Shown: positions 1-6,883, counted from the stretch's first letter. The stretch is DNA of 8,006 nucleotides from Candidatus Pelagibacter sp. (GCA_002704625.1 PAGZ01000031.1:1-8006); one strand, 5' to 3'. Program-made: numbers and translations. Notes: generated by a model from the letters alone, not told the origin.

Positions 1-465
1 AAATGCTCCAGCAACTTCTCCTTGTTGGTCATCTCTACCGCAAACTCTGAATACGTTTGGTCCACCTTCATCCGTAAATGCCGGATTTGTTGAAGCTGGA
101 GAAACTTGGATAATACCTTCTTCAGTGTAAACTTTAGAAGCTGGTATTGAAGATCCAGAGCAGAAGTGGCCTGCAACATAGGCAACTTTCTGTGATACAA
201 ATTTGTTAGCAACTGCAACAGCTTGTTTTGGATCGCAAGCGTCATCGCCGATTACTAATTTAACTTTTTCTCCGTTTATACCGCCTGCAGCATTAGTGTC
301 TTTAACCCACATTTCAGCACCAGCTTTAAGCTGAGCACCAAAAGATGCGTATTGACCACTCATTGGTCCAGCGCTAGCTACGACAACGTCGGCTTTCGCT
401 GAAAACGAACCAAACATAAACAAGGCAGCAAATAAAGAAATTAGATATTTAATTGATCTAATCAT
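1..465 (-). CDS. livK: Branched-chain amino-acid-type ABC transporter, periplasmic binding protein (LivJ/LivK family), 5' part only
   Basis: Binds an amino acid in the periplasm and delivers it to the LivHMGF importer encoded just upstream. The frame is open from an ATG at 463-465 to the left edge, giving the first 155 residues of a protein usually about 370 long. Residues 1-25 are a classic signal peptide (positive start, hydrophobic core, SAKA before Asp26). The mature part matches E. coli LivJ/LivK closely: GPMSG near residue 34, DDACDPKQA at 74-82, GHFCSGSS at 99-106, SPASTNP at 122-128. Cys77 and Cys102 align with the conserved disulfide. Ser103, Ala124 and Thr126 align with the ligand-contacting Ser79, Ala100 and Thr102 of mature LivJ, so the part that holds the substrate's alpha-amino and carboxyl groups is intact. 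A strong Shine-Dalgarno precedes the start. The gene is last in the transporter cluster and separated by 90 bp, so it may also be expressed separately. Exact substrate (Leu/Ile/Val or broader) cannot be read; the C-terminal lobe is outside the window. Confidence 0.93.
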   Translation of the reverse strand, partial: MIRSIKYLISLFAALFMFGSFSAKADVVVASAGPMSGQYASFGAQLKAGAEMWVKDTNAAGGINGEKVKLVIGDDACDPKQAVAVANKFVSQKVAYVAGHFCSGSSIPASKVYTEEGIIQVSPASTNPAFTDEGGPNVFRVCGRDDQQGEVAGAF

Positions 466-472
466 TGTTATT

Positions 473-478
473 CCCCTC
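473..478 (-). promoter_or_regulatory. Shine-Dalgarno of the binding-protein gene
   Basis: GAGGGG on the minus strand ends 7 bases before the ATG at 465. It fixes the start of the signal-peptide-bearing protein and supports independent, probably strong translation of this gene relative to the upstream ATPase genes. Confidence 0.75.
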
Positions 479-479
479 T

Positions 480-495
480 TTAATTAATTAATTAA
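480..495. repeat. Four tandem TTAA units in the livF-livK gap
   Basis: Positions 480-495 read as four uninterrupted TTAA units, directly upstream of the Shine-Dalgarno of the binding-protein gene. The tract is self-complementary but made only of A-T pairs, so it could at most form a very weak hairpin. It may keep the ribosome-binding region unstructured. In such A+T-rich DNA it may also be chance. No convincing promoter or terminator is visible in the rest of the 466-555 gap. Confidence 0.5.
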
Positions 496-555
496 AATTG
501 CATTATTGAACTACAACTGCAAGTTTGTGTAAATACTTAAACCGTCCAAAAATAA

Positions 556-1269
556 TTATTTTCCACCCTCTAAATAGGCAGCTTGCACGTCTGGGTTGTT
601 AAGTAGATCTTTACCTAGTCCTTCTAAAGAAATTTTTCCATTAACTAAAACATAACCTCGGTCAGCTAGTTCTAAAGCTTTTTTAGCGTTCTGTTCTACA
701 AGAAAAACTGTAACTTTTTTCTCTTTGTTAATATTTTTAATTGATGTAAATATTTGATTTACTAATTTAGGTGCAATACCAAGTGAAGGTTCATCCAACA
801 AAAGTACTTTGGGTCTGGCCATCATAGCTCTTCCTATAGCTAACATTTGTTGTTCTCCCCCTGATAAAGTTCCGCCTCTTTGCGAAAGTCGATCTTTAAG
901 AACAGGAAAAAGATCATAAACGTCTTTTGAATCTGGATCAAAATTTTTACCTTTTTCATTAACAGACGCACCTAATCTCAAATTATCCTCTACTGTTAAT
1001 CTTGAAAATATTCTTCTGCCTTCAGGAACTTGTGAGATACCAAGATTAACGATGTCATGAGGGGGTAAATTCGCTATATTTTTGCTGTCAAAAAATATTT
1101 CTCCGGTAGCTGCTTTGTTAACACCGCTTATAGTCATTAATAGAGTCGATTTTCCTGCGCCATTTGAGCCGATTAAAGCAACAATTTCTCCGTCATTCAC
1201 TTTAACATCTACTCCTCTAAGAGCTTGAATGTTTCCATAAAAAGTTTCGACTTTAGAAATATTTAACAT
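556..1269 (-). CDS. livF: High-affinity branched-chain amino-acid ABC transporter, ATP-binding subunit LivF
   Basis: One of the two different cytoplasmic ATPases that power the LivHM permease. It has 237 residues, as expected for LivF. Visible motifs: Walker A GSNGAGKST at 34-42, Q-loop Gln80 in ISQVPEGR (a LivF hallmark), signature LSGGEQ at 135-140, Walker B VLLLDE at 155-160 followed by PSLGIAP, and VEQNA at 191-195. The usual switch histidine is glutamine (Gln193); this is normal for LivF, where the VEQN form is conserved, and is not a sign of decay. The C-terminus has the typical NPDVQAAYLE segment. The ATG is 2 bases after the livG stop, and its Shine-Dalgarno (GAGGAC, 1275-1280) lies in the last two codons of livG, which implies translational coupling. 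LivF rather than LivG is chosen because of GSNGAGKST, VPEGR and VEQN. Confidence 0.96.
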   Translation of the reverse strand: MLNISKVETFYGNIQALRGVDVKVNDGEIVALIGSNGAGKSTLLMTISGVNKAATGEIFFDSKNIANLPPHDIVNLGISQVPEGRRIFSRLTVEDNLRLGASVNEKGKNFDPDSKDVYDLFPVLKDRLSQRGGTLSGGEQQMLAIGRAMMARPKVLLLDEPSLGIAPKLVNQIFTSIKNINKEKKVTVFLVEQNAKKALELADRGYVLVNGKISLEGLGKDLLNNPDVQAAYLEGGK

Positions 1270-1271
1270 AA

Positions 1272-2066
1272 TTAGTCCTCGGTACCTAAATAGGCCTCGA
1301 TAACTTCTGGGCTATTTTTTGTTTCGCTTGCTGTACCTTCAAAGATTTTTTTTCCATAGTTTAAAACAACAACATGATCTGAAATCCCCATAACAACGCT
1401 CATGTCATGTTCTATTAATAAAATTCCTGTTTTTTTATCGTTTTTTATAAACTTAAGTAATTTATTTAGTTCAGCAGATTCCTTTGCGTTTAATCCTGCA
1501 GCTGGTTCGTCCAAGCATAAAAGATGTGGTTCTATGCACATTGCCCTCACAATTTCTAATTTTCTTTGATCTCCATAAGGAAGGTCTCCTGCGTTATCGT
1601 CTGCTCTATTTGTTAATCCAATAATATCTAACCAGTATTTTGAAATTTCCATCGCTTCTTTCTCTTTTTGTAAGTAAGATTTTGAATTGATAAGACCAAG
1701 AATACTAAACCCGGATGCGGTCATAAGTTTATTATGTTGCGCCACCATCATGTTTTCTAAAACTGACATTTGGGGAAATAATCTTATGTTTTGAAAAGTT
1801 CTAGCTACTCCTGCTTTTTGAGCAACTTTAAAATCTGAAAATTTTTTTAAATCCATTTTGTTATTATTTTTGTTTAAATACATTGAGCCTGCAGTCGCTT
1901 TATAAAATCCTGTTAAACAATTAAATACTGTCGTTTTTCCAGCTCCATTCGGACCAATGATAGATGTAATGTGATCTTTTTTTGCTGAAAAGCTGAGGTC
2001 ATCTATAGCTATCAGACCACCAAATTTCATTGTTAAATTTTGAACATCTAGTAATGTTTCGCTCAT
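1272..2066 (-). CDS. livG: High-affinity branched-chain amino-acid ABC transporter, ATP-binding subunit LivG
   Basis: Second ATPase of the importer, pairing with LivF beneath LivH and LivM. At 264 residues it has the usual LivG length. Motifs: Walker A GPNGAGKTT at 38-46, Q-loop Gln92 inside RTFQNIRLFP, signature LPYGDQRKLEI at 162-172, Walker B LLCLDEP at 182-188, D-loop AAGLN at 189-193, and switch His220 in LLIEHDM. The signature LPYGDQ departs from the general LSGGQ, but LivG proteins typically carry a YG-Q-R-x-LEI version, which separates this gene from livF. The longer insert at about 115-155 before the signature is also LivG-like. It starts 3 bases after the livM stop. The upstream Shine-Dalgarno is weak (GGAT), so translation probably depends on ribosomes finishing livM. 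Confidence 0.96.
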   Translation of the reverse strand: MSETLLDVQNLTMKFGGLIAIDDLSFSAKKDHITSIIGPNGAGKTTVFNCLTGFYKATAGSMYLNKNNNKMDLKKFSDFKVAQKAGVARTFQNIRLFPQMSVLENMMVAQHNKLMTASGFSILGLINSKSYLQKEKEAMEISKYWLDIIGLTNRADDNAGDLPYGDQRKLEIVRAMCIEPHLLCLDEPAAGLNAKESAELNKLLKFIKNDKKTGILLIEHDMSVVMGISDHVVVLNYGKKIFEGTASETKNSPEVIEAYLGTED

Positions 2067-2069
2067 AAA

Positions 2070-3338
2070 TTATCCGTGTTTACCCATAGTTATAGTTGGT
2101 TTTCTTTTTGCTAATATCCCTCTTGGTCTAAAAATCATTATGAGAACCATGGCTCCACCAAAAGCAACCATTCTATAGGACTCAAAATCTCTAAAGACTT
2201 CTATAAGACCTATTAAAAAAATTGTAGACAAGACAACACCTGTTTGTGAACCCATTCCCCCTAAGACAACTATCGCAACTATTATTGCTGACTCAATGAA
2301 TGTAAAACTTTCAGGACTTATAAAAGCCTGACGAGTTGCAAAAAAAGATCCCGCAAAACCACCAAACATAGCTCCAATAGCAAAAGCAGTTAATTTTGTA
2401 TTCCTTGGATTAACTCCTAAAGACTTACAGGCTATTTCATCTTCTCTTAACGCTTCCCAAGCTCTACCAACGGGTAATCTTCTTATCTTTATTGTAAAAG
2501 CGTTTGTTATTAGTGCCAAAACAAGAATTAAGTAATACAGAAAAATAATTCTTTGCATCGGATCATATTCCAATCCGAAAAAAGTGTGAAAGGTTTCTAC
2601 TCCTTCATCTGGATAGCGTTTAAATGGCAAACCAAAAAATGATGGTCTTGGAATTCCTGTAAGACCATCAGGACCTTTCGTTAATTCATACCAATTTAAA
2701 AGAAGAATTCTTATCATTTCACCAAAAGCAAGTGTAACAATAGCAAGATAATCTCCTCTTAATCTTAAAACCGGAAAACCTAATAGAATTCCAAACATAC
2801 CTGCAAAAAGACCGGCAATCGGAAGGCATATCCAAAAAGACCAACCAAAATGAATAGCAAAAAGAGCGTAAGAGTAAGCACCTACAGCATAAAAAGCCAC
2901 GTATCCTAAGTCTAAGAGTCCAGCTAAACCTATAACAATATTCAATCCCCAGCCTAACATTATATAAGTCATCATCATGATGGCTATATCCATCCAATAA
3001 CGATCTGCAAATGGCATGAAAGGAAAGATTATTGAAAAAGCTATAGCTGCAATAGCTATTTGAGCTCCTTTTTCATCTAAAAAATTTGAAATTGCTTTTC
3101 CTAGAGAAGATGGTTCCCCTCTCCTTTGTTCTTTTTTATATGAATAAATATTTATAAAAAATCTACCTACGGCACAAAAGGCAACTATAAGTAAAACAAC
3201 AAACCATTTTGGTTCGACAACTAATACTTCATTTTTAGCAACCGTTCTGAGTCCAACGATAGGACCGAATAAAGCTAGTGCAATAATTCCAGTAAATAAA
3301 CTATCTTTAATTGATTTTTGAATTAAATCTTTTCCCAT
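2070..3338 (-). CDS. livM: High-affinity branched-chain amino-acid ABC transporter, permease subunit LivM
   Basis: Inner-membrane permease that forms the translocation channel with LivH. It has 422 residues, close to E. coli LivM. The N-terminal part has two hydrophobic segments (about 13-30 and 45-65), then a charged stretch at 68-90 with KKEQRRGE, before the conserved permease core from about residue 92. Core motifs are GLAGLLDLGYVAFYAVGAY at 137-155 and LRLRGDYLAIVTLAFGEMIR at 191-210. A cytoplasmic EAA-like loop, GRAWEALREDEIACKSLGVN at 291-310, is expected to contact the ATPases. VVLGGMGSQTG lies at 357-367, with FRPRGIL near the C-terminus. It starts 2 bases after the livH stop; I see no good Shine-Dalgarno before its ATG, so it is probably translated by coupling to livH. 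The C-terminal tail (KRKPTITMGKHG) is short and basic. Confidence 0.96.
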   Translation of the reverse strand: MGKDLIQKSIKDSLFTGIIALALFGPIVGLRTVAKNEVLVVEPKWFVVLLIVAFCAVGRFFINIYSYKKEQRRGEPSSLGKAISNFLDEKGAQIAIAAIAFSIIFPFMPFADRYWMDIAIMMMTYIMLGWGLNIVIGLAGLLDLGYVAFYAVGAYSYALFAIHFGWSFWICLPIAGLFAGMFGILLGFPVLRLRGDYLAIVTLAFGEMIRILLLNWYELTKGPDGLTGIPRPSFFGLPFKRYPDEGVETFHTFFGLEYDPMQRIIFLYYLILVLALITNAFTIKIRRLPVGRAWEALREDEIACKSLGVNPRNTKLTAFAIGAMFGGFAGSFFATRQAFISPESFTFIESAIIVAIVVLGGMGSQTGVVLSTIFLIGLIEVFRDFESYRMVAFGGAMVLIMIFRPRGILAKRKPTITMGKHG

Positions 3339-3340
3339 TT

Positions 3341-4252
3341 TTATACTTTTTCAATATCTGGTTTGCCTAAGAAACCTGTTGGGAAAAATATTAAAACTAT
3401 AACCAAAGTACTAAAAGCAGCAATATCTTTATATTCAATTGAAATGTATCCTGACCAAAAAGTTTCAATTAATCCAATCAGCAAACCTCCGAGCATTGCT
3501 CCGGGAATTGATCCTATTCCACCCAATACAGCGGCAGTAAATGCTTTAATTCCTGCTAAAAATCCAATATAGAAATCTATCACGCCGTAATACATAACGA
3601 ACATCACGCCTGCAACTGAGGCAAGTGAAGATCCAATAATAAATGTCATGGAGATTGTTCTGTCTACATTTATTCCCATTAGTGCCGTCATGGTTCTATC
3701 CTGTTCACATGCACGTTGAGCTCTTCCCAAAGCTGTTCTGGTAATTAACAATGTAAAGATAGCCATTAAAACTATGGTTACTAAAACTATAAAAATTTGA
3801 AGATAACTCAATGTAACTACAAAGTCTGATTCTTTGAAAAAATTAAACCCACCTTGAATTACGGGCTGTAAAGTTTTTATTCTAGCGCCTTGAGCTGCTT
3901 GCACATAATTTTGAAGAACGATGGACATTCCTAATGCAGAAATTAGTGGGGCTAATCTAAAAGATTTTCTCAGAGGTTTGTAAGCTAACTTCTCTACTGT
4001 CCAGCCATAACAAGCTGTAAAAACCATGGCTATTAGCAAGACTAATATTAATACTATTGGCAATGAAATTCCCGTAAGTGCAAAAAGAATAAATGAAATT
4101 AAGGCTACGAATGCTCCCACCATAAAGATATCACCGTGAGCAAAATTTATCATACCAATGATTCCATAAACCATTGTATATCCAATAGCGATTAGTCCAT
4201 AAACAGATCCCAGGGTAACGCCGTTAATCAGCTGTTGTAGAAAATACTCCAC
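3341..4252 (-). CDS. livH: High-affinity branched-chain amino-acid ABC transporter, permease subunit LivH
   Basis: Partner permease of LivM in the inner membrane, 303 residues, the usual LivH length, almost entirely hydrophobic helices. Motifs: LINGVTLGSVYGLIAIGYTMVYGI at 8-31, INFAHGD at 35-41 (a LivH signature), APLISALGMSIVLQN at 101-115, an EAA-like loop GRAQRACEQDRTMTALMGI at 176-194, and AVLGGIGSIPGAMLGGLLIG at 241-260. The start is GTG, not ATG: 4250-4252 reads CAC on the plus strand. A very strong Shine-Dalgarno just upstream supports this choice, and the protein begins exactly where LivH proteins usually begin. The gap to the ProC-like gene upstream is 21 bp and filled by that ribosome site, so both are likely on one transcript. 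Confidence 0.96.
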   Translation of the reverse strand: MEYFLQQLINGVTLGSVYGLIAIGYTMVYGIIGMINFAHGDIFMVGAFVALISFILFALTGISLPIVLILVLLIAMVFTACYGWTVEKLAYKPLRKSFRLAPLISALGMSIVLQNYVQAAQGARIKTLQPVIQGGFNFFKESDFVVTLSYLQIFIVLVTIVLMAIFTLLITRTALGRAQRACEQDRTMTALMGINVDRTISMTFIIGSSLASVAGVMFVMYYGVIDFYIGFLAGIKAFTAAVLGGIGSIPGAMLGGLLIGLIETFWSGYISIEYKDIAAFSTLVIVLIFFPTGFLGKPDIEKV

Positions 4253-4256
4253 GTGT

Positions 4257-4265
4257 CCTCCCCCT
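4257..4265 (-). promoter_or_regulatory. Strong Shine-Dalgarno deciding the GTG start of livH
   Basis: The minus strand reads GGGGGAGGA here, about 3-4 bases before the GTG codon at 4252. It is the strongest ribosome site in the operon. It suggests that livH begins a new high-rate translation block after the reductase gene, with livM, livG and livF then translated by coupling. Confidence 0.75.
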
Positions 4266-4273
4266 AAAAAATT

Positions 4274-5032
4274 TTAAAATCTTTTTAAGACGCTATTTAA
4301 AACTTTTTGTTGAATTTTGTAAAATTTCTTTTTTTTTAATTCTTTCAATGCTTGGGCATTAATACCGCCTGGAGTTTGAGATTCGCTTACAAGTTGTTTC
4401 AAGAAGAGTTTATTTTTATTTAATGAATCTTCTGACAAAGCTAAAAAAAATTCTCTTGTATAATCTTCAGCAGATTTTCTACTCACACCTTTTTTAACAA
4501 GCCAATCACTAGTGGTCGCCATTATTTGGTAGAAAGGAGCCATAAAAGAAGATGTGGTCCAAAAGTTTTTGGAAATTTTTTCATTTTTTATCTCAATTGT
4601 CTTTCCTAATTTATCAAAAAATTTTTTAACTTTTTTGTCTTTAGGACAAATTATTATCGGTCCCTTTTTAATACCAATAAATGGCATAGGGATTACTCGT
4701 GTTACCTTTTTATTCTTAGTGTATTTTTTTAACTTTTCTAAATTAATAGTAGAAATGAAGCTAACAATCTTCTGGTTTGATCTAAAGTTAAGTTTTCCTA
4801 AAATTTTATGCCCAACCTTAGGAGTAACAGCTAAAAACAGCCAATTAGACCTATTTATCAATTGTTGATTATTCTTTGAAACAGCTATTTTTTTAAACTT
4901 TCTGCTTAGTTTTTTTGATATTAATCTATTACGAGGAGAGATATAAATTTTTTTGATTTTTAATTTTGATTTAAAAATACCTTCAATAACTGAAGAGGTA
5001 ATATGTCCAGTCCCCAAAAAACCTATTTTCAT
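4274..5032 (-). CDS. ProC-family (pyrroline-5-carboxylate reductase-like) NAD(P)-dependent reductase
   Basis: A 252-residue cytoplasmic protein with the two-domain plan of pyrroline-5-carboxylate reductase: an N-terminal Rossmann fold (MKIGFLGTGHITSSVIEGI, GxG at 7-9), a cofactor-selecting ISPRN at 31-35, AVTPK at 68-72 (AVKPQ in classical ProC), and a C-terminal helical dimerisation domain from about 155. Classical ProC motifs are changed: MPNTP is replaced by IPMPF at 114-118, and the substrate-binding PGGTT by PGGIN at 221-225, which removes the threonines that contact pyrroline-5-carboxylate. This fits a divergent ProC_C subfamily whose substrate may differ, so I give no gene symbol. It is unusually basic, with about 48 lysines (roughly 19%), and visibly richer in A+T than the liv genes. 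The start is secure because the Rossmann motif begins at residue 2. There is no Shine-Dalgarno; the transcript may be leaderless. It heads the liv operon, 21 bp before livH. Confidence 0.8.
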   Translation of the reverse strand: MKIGFLGTGHITSSVIEGIFKSKLKIKKIYISPRNRLISKKLSRKFKKIAVSKNNQQLINRSNWLFLAVTPKVGHKILGKLNFRSNQKIVSFISTINLEKLKKYTKNKKVTRVIPMPFIGIKKGPIIICPKDKKVKKFFDKLGKTIEIKNEKISKNFWTTSSFMAPFYQIMATTSDWLVKKGVSRKSAEDYTREFFLALSEDSLNKNKLFLKQLVSESQTPGGINAQALKELKKKKFYKIQQKVLNSVLKRF

Positions 5033-5037
5033 TAATC

Positions 5038-6111
5038 ATGCAGAATAACCAAGCAATTCCATTTAATAAAGAAAATTTTAAACAAATCTTATCTAAGGAA
5101 TTCGCATTAGTAATAATTGTATCGATTCCAGGTGCTTTTATTGCTGAATATTTTAATATTCCACTTGCTTGGTTTTTAGGCCCAATGCTAGTTACATCGG
5201 TTGTAACCCTGGGAGGACTTAAAACTAAAATGCCCAGATTAGTTTTGAGCACAGTTTTAATTTTTTTAGGACTTTATATTGGCAATTACATTGATAAAAA
5301 TCTTTTCTCACAAATACATCAGTGGGTTTGGACTTCTTTAATTATGCTTATTTATATTATCGTAAGTGTTTTGATAGTTTCAAAATATCTCCAGAAATTT
5401 TCAGGATATGAAAAAAAAACCTCAATATTTTCAGCCGCACCTGGTGCCTTAGGACCTTTATTAATATTAGCTGAAGATCAGAAATCAGACTTAAGTCAGG
5501 TCGCGACTTCACATCTTATAAGATTAATTATTATAATTACTGTTATCCCTTTTATAGTAAATAGCTTCAACGACACGGTTAGTGTTAAAACAACTGAAAC
5601 TATTGTGGAAAGTCAAAATATTTTTCATTTGTTGATGCTGGTGGTATTTTCAATAGTTTTGATTATTTTTTTTGATAAATTAAAAATTCCTGCTGCGCTG
5701 CTGGCTGGAACTTTGGTTGCTAGTGGTTTTTTGCAAATAACCGAGATTGCTTCTTTTAAACTTCCAGAAAATATAATCGATTATTGCCTGTTAATTCTTG
5801 GTTCGTCTGTTGGGTGCAGATTTGCTAACAAAACTTTTGGAGAAATAGCTAATAATGCAGTTCATAGTTTTATAGCGACTTTTCTTTTGGTTATACTTGG
5901 TTTGATAGCAGCTTTTGTTGCTGGTCTTGTTATTGAAAAGAATTTTTTCACTTTATTGCTATCCTATTGTCCCGGTGGAATTTACGAGGTTGCTGTAATC
6001 GCTATTTTTTTTAATCTTGACCCTGAGTTTGTGTCATTTCATCACATAATAAGATTACTTTTAATATTATTTATTGTCCCAATAATTTTAAGATTTTTAA
6101 ATAATAGATAA
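5038..6111 (+). CDS. AbrB-family integral membrane protein (duplicated AbrB domain; putative permease)
   Basis: Inner-membrane protein of 357 residues, about the usual length of the AbrB family (Pfam AbrB; unrelated to the Bacillus transition-state regulator AbrB). The chain is an internal duplication. Repeat 1 runs from about 22 to 175, with IPLAWFLGPML at 41-51 and APGALGPLLILAED at 134-147. Repeat 2 runs from about 195 to 352, with IPAALLAGTLVASG at 217-230 and CPGGIYEVAVIAIFF at 311-325, then HHIIRLLLILFIVP at 335-348. Repeat 1 has PGA where the family usually has PGG; repeat 2 keeps PGG. Roughly ten hydrophobic segments are visible. Some databases call such proteins 'ammonia monooxygenase', which the sequence does not support. 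Transport function is inferred for the family; the substrate is unknown. ATG at 5038 is the only reasonable start, since the next Met is residue 50, but it has no Shine-Dalgarno. It is followed directly by a hairpin terminator. Confidence 0.88.
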   Translation: MQNNQAIPFNKENFKQILSKEFALVIIVSIPGAFIAEYFNIPLAWFLGPMLVTSVVTLGGLKTKMPRLVLSTVLIFLGLYIGNYIDKNLFSQIHQWVWTSLIMLIYIIVSVLIVSKYLQKFSGYEKKTSIFSAAPGALGPLLILAEDQKSDLSQVATSHLIRLIIIITVIPFIVNSFNDTVSVKTTETIVESQNIFHLLMLVVFSIVLIIFFDKLKIPAALLAGTLVASGFLQITEIASFKLPENIIDYCLLILGSSVGCRFANKTFGEIANNAVHSFIATFLLVILGLIAAFVAGLVIEKNFFTLLLSYCPGGIYEVAVIAIFFNLDPEFVSFHHIIRLLLILFIVPIILRFLNNR

Positions 6112-6153
6112 AAAAAAACCTCGTGGAATTTACCCACGAGGTTAATTTTTTTT
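6110..6153. terminator. Bidirectional intrinsic terminator between the converging AbrB-family and outer-membrane genes
   Basis: A perfect 8-bp stem, CCTCGTGG (6119-6126) with CCACGAGG (6134-6141), closes a 7-base loop. It is extended by A-T pairs on both sides. An A-run (6110-6118) precedes it and a T-run (6146-6153) follows, so it works as a rho-independent terminator on either strand. It overlaps the stop codon of the AbrB-family gene on the left and lies about 20 bp past the stop of the barrel gene on the right. Confidence 0.93.
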
Positions 6154-6171
6154 AAAATTTATCTGTTTAAC

Positions 6172-6873
6172 TTAAAACTGATAACCAATTGCTAATTTAA
6201 GTGCACTTGTATCTAAATCAGCAGTTAGTGTGTTAGTTCCTGAATCGGCACTGTTACCAGTAGATGTTACGCTTAGGCTATCGAAATCGTTAATTTCATA
6301 TGAAAGTTTACCGACTATACCGCCAGAACCTCCCATTTTAAAACCGACACCATAATTCATTCCATTTAGAGTTACATTACCGTAGCTACCACCGTTTCCA
6401 GATGCTACTTCTAAAGTGTTAACATCTATTTCGTTGTAACCAACTCTTGCATACATACCTCTGAATAATGGAACTTCTGCATAAATTACTGAATAGTTTT
6501 CAACTTCCGCTCCAGCTTTGAACTGTCTGCTTGTTGAATTCTCAGTAACATCACCTGATACAGATGTTTCAGTATCAACCCTGATATGAGTTTTTCCACT
6601 CACGTCAGCTGCTCCTGGAACTGATTCATAACCTAATGTAAAGTTATTATCTAATGCGTATTCTACATAGAAAGATCCAATACCTGCTGAATTGTCAACA
6701 GATGCAGTGTTAGTTGAAGAATCTGTTTCGCTTCCTGTTACAGAACCTACTTCTTTACCATCGGCTTCAATATTTATGTACTGAGCAGTAAATCCTACTC
6801 CTATACCACCGGCAAAAGCGCTTGTGTTGCCAAGTAAAAAAATGAATGCGACAGCGGTTATAATTTTTCTCAT
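6172..6873 (-). CDS. Small outer-membrane beta-barrel protein (porin-like, OmpA/OmpW-size)
   Basis: A 233-residue exported protein. Residues 1-21 are a signal peptide (MRKIITAVAF..., cleavage after AFA). The mature chain alternates polar and hydrophobic/aromatic residues in short strands separated by Ser/Thr/Asn/Gly-rich loops: GIGVGFTAQYINI (24-36), SFYVEYALDNNFTLGYES (67-84), FKAGAEVENYSVIYAEVPL (118-136), YARVGYNEIDV (141-151), GMNYGVGFKMG (171-181), VGKLSYEINDF (187-197) and LKLAIGYQF (225-233). The final phenylalanine in YQF is the usual C-terminal signal for outer-membrane assembly. Size suggests about eight strands. I choose the ATG at 6873, not the in-frame TTG four codons upstream, because GAGGAAG (6877-6883) is a strong Shine-Dalgarno for that ATG and would lie inside the longer form. 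Ligand or role cannot be assigned; it could be a small porin or a structural barrel. Confidence 0.87.
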   Translation of the reverse strand: MRKIITAVAFIFLLGNTSAFAGGIGVGFTAQYINIEADGKEVGSVTGSETDSSTNTASVDNSAGIGSFYVEYALDNNFTLGYESVPGAADVSGKTHIRVDTETSVSGDVTENSTSRQFKAGAEVENYSVIYAEVPLFRGMYARVGYNEIDVNTLEVASGNGGSYGNVTLNGMNYGVGFKMGGSGGIVGKLSYEINDFDSLSVTSTGNSADSGTNTLTADLDTSALKLAIGYQF

Positions 6874-6876
6874 ATT

Positions 6877-6883
6877 CTTCCTC
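6877..6883 (-). promoter_or_regulatory. Shine-Dalgarno of the outer-membrane barrel gene
   Basis: The minus strand reads GAGGAAG, ending 3 bases before the ATG at 6873. The same bases would be codons of a longer form starting at the TTG at 6885, so this site decides the start in favour of the ATG, which also opens the signal peptide cleanly. Confidence 0.8.

Noticed and set aside
556..1269. Missing switch histidine in LivF (Gln193) as a possible sign of inactivation
   Set aside because: The VEQN form is the normal state in LivF proteins, and all other ATPase motifs are intact.
2719..2997. Open frame of 92 codons on the minus strand inside livM
   Set aside because: It lies wholly within livM in another frame. 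Its translation is rich in Cys, Arg and Tyr with no family resemblance, as expected for an out-of-frame reading of a membrane protein gene.
3363..3572. Open frame of 69 codons on the plus strand opposite the end of livH
   Set aside because: Antisense shadow of livH; the Pro/Ile/Lys-rich product mirrors the hydrophobic codons of livH and has no ribosome site.
4554..4868. Open frame of 104 codons on the plus strand opposite the ProC-like gene
   Set aside because: The Phe/Leu-rich product is the reverse reading of the lysine-rich sense frame (AAA/AAG read as TTT/CTT). No membrane-protein family features and no ribosome site.
4983..5252. Open frame of 89 codons on the minus strand across the divergent start region
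   Set aside because: Overlaps the starts of both confirmed genes in a wrong frame and shows no domain or ribosome site. It would also conflict with the secure Rossmann start at 5032.
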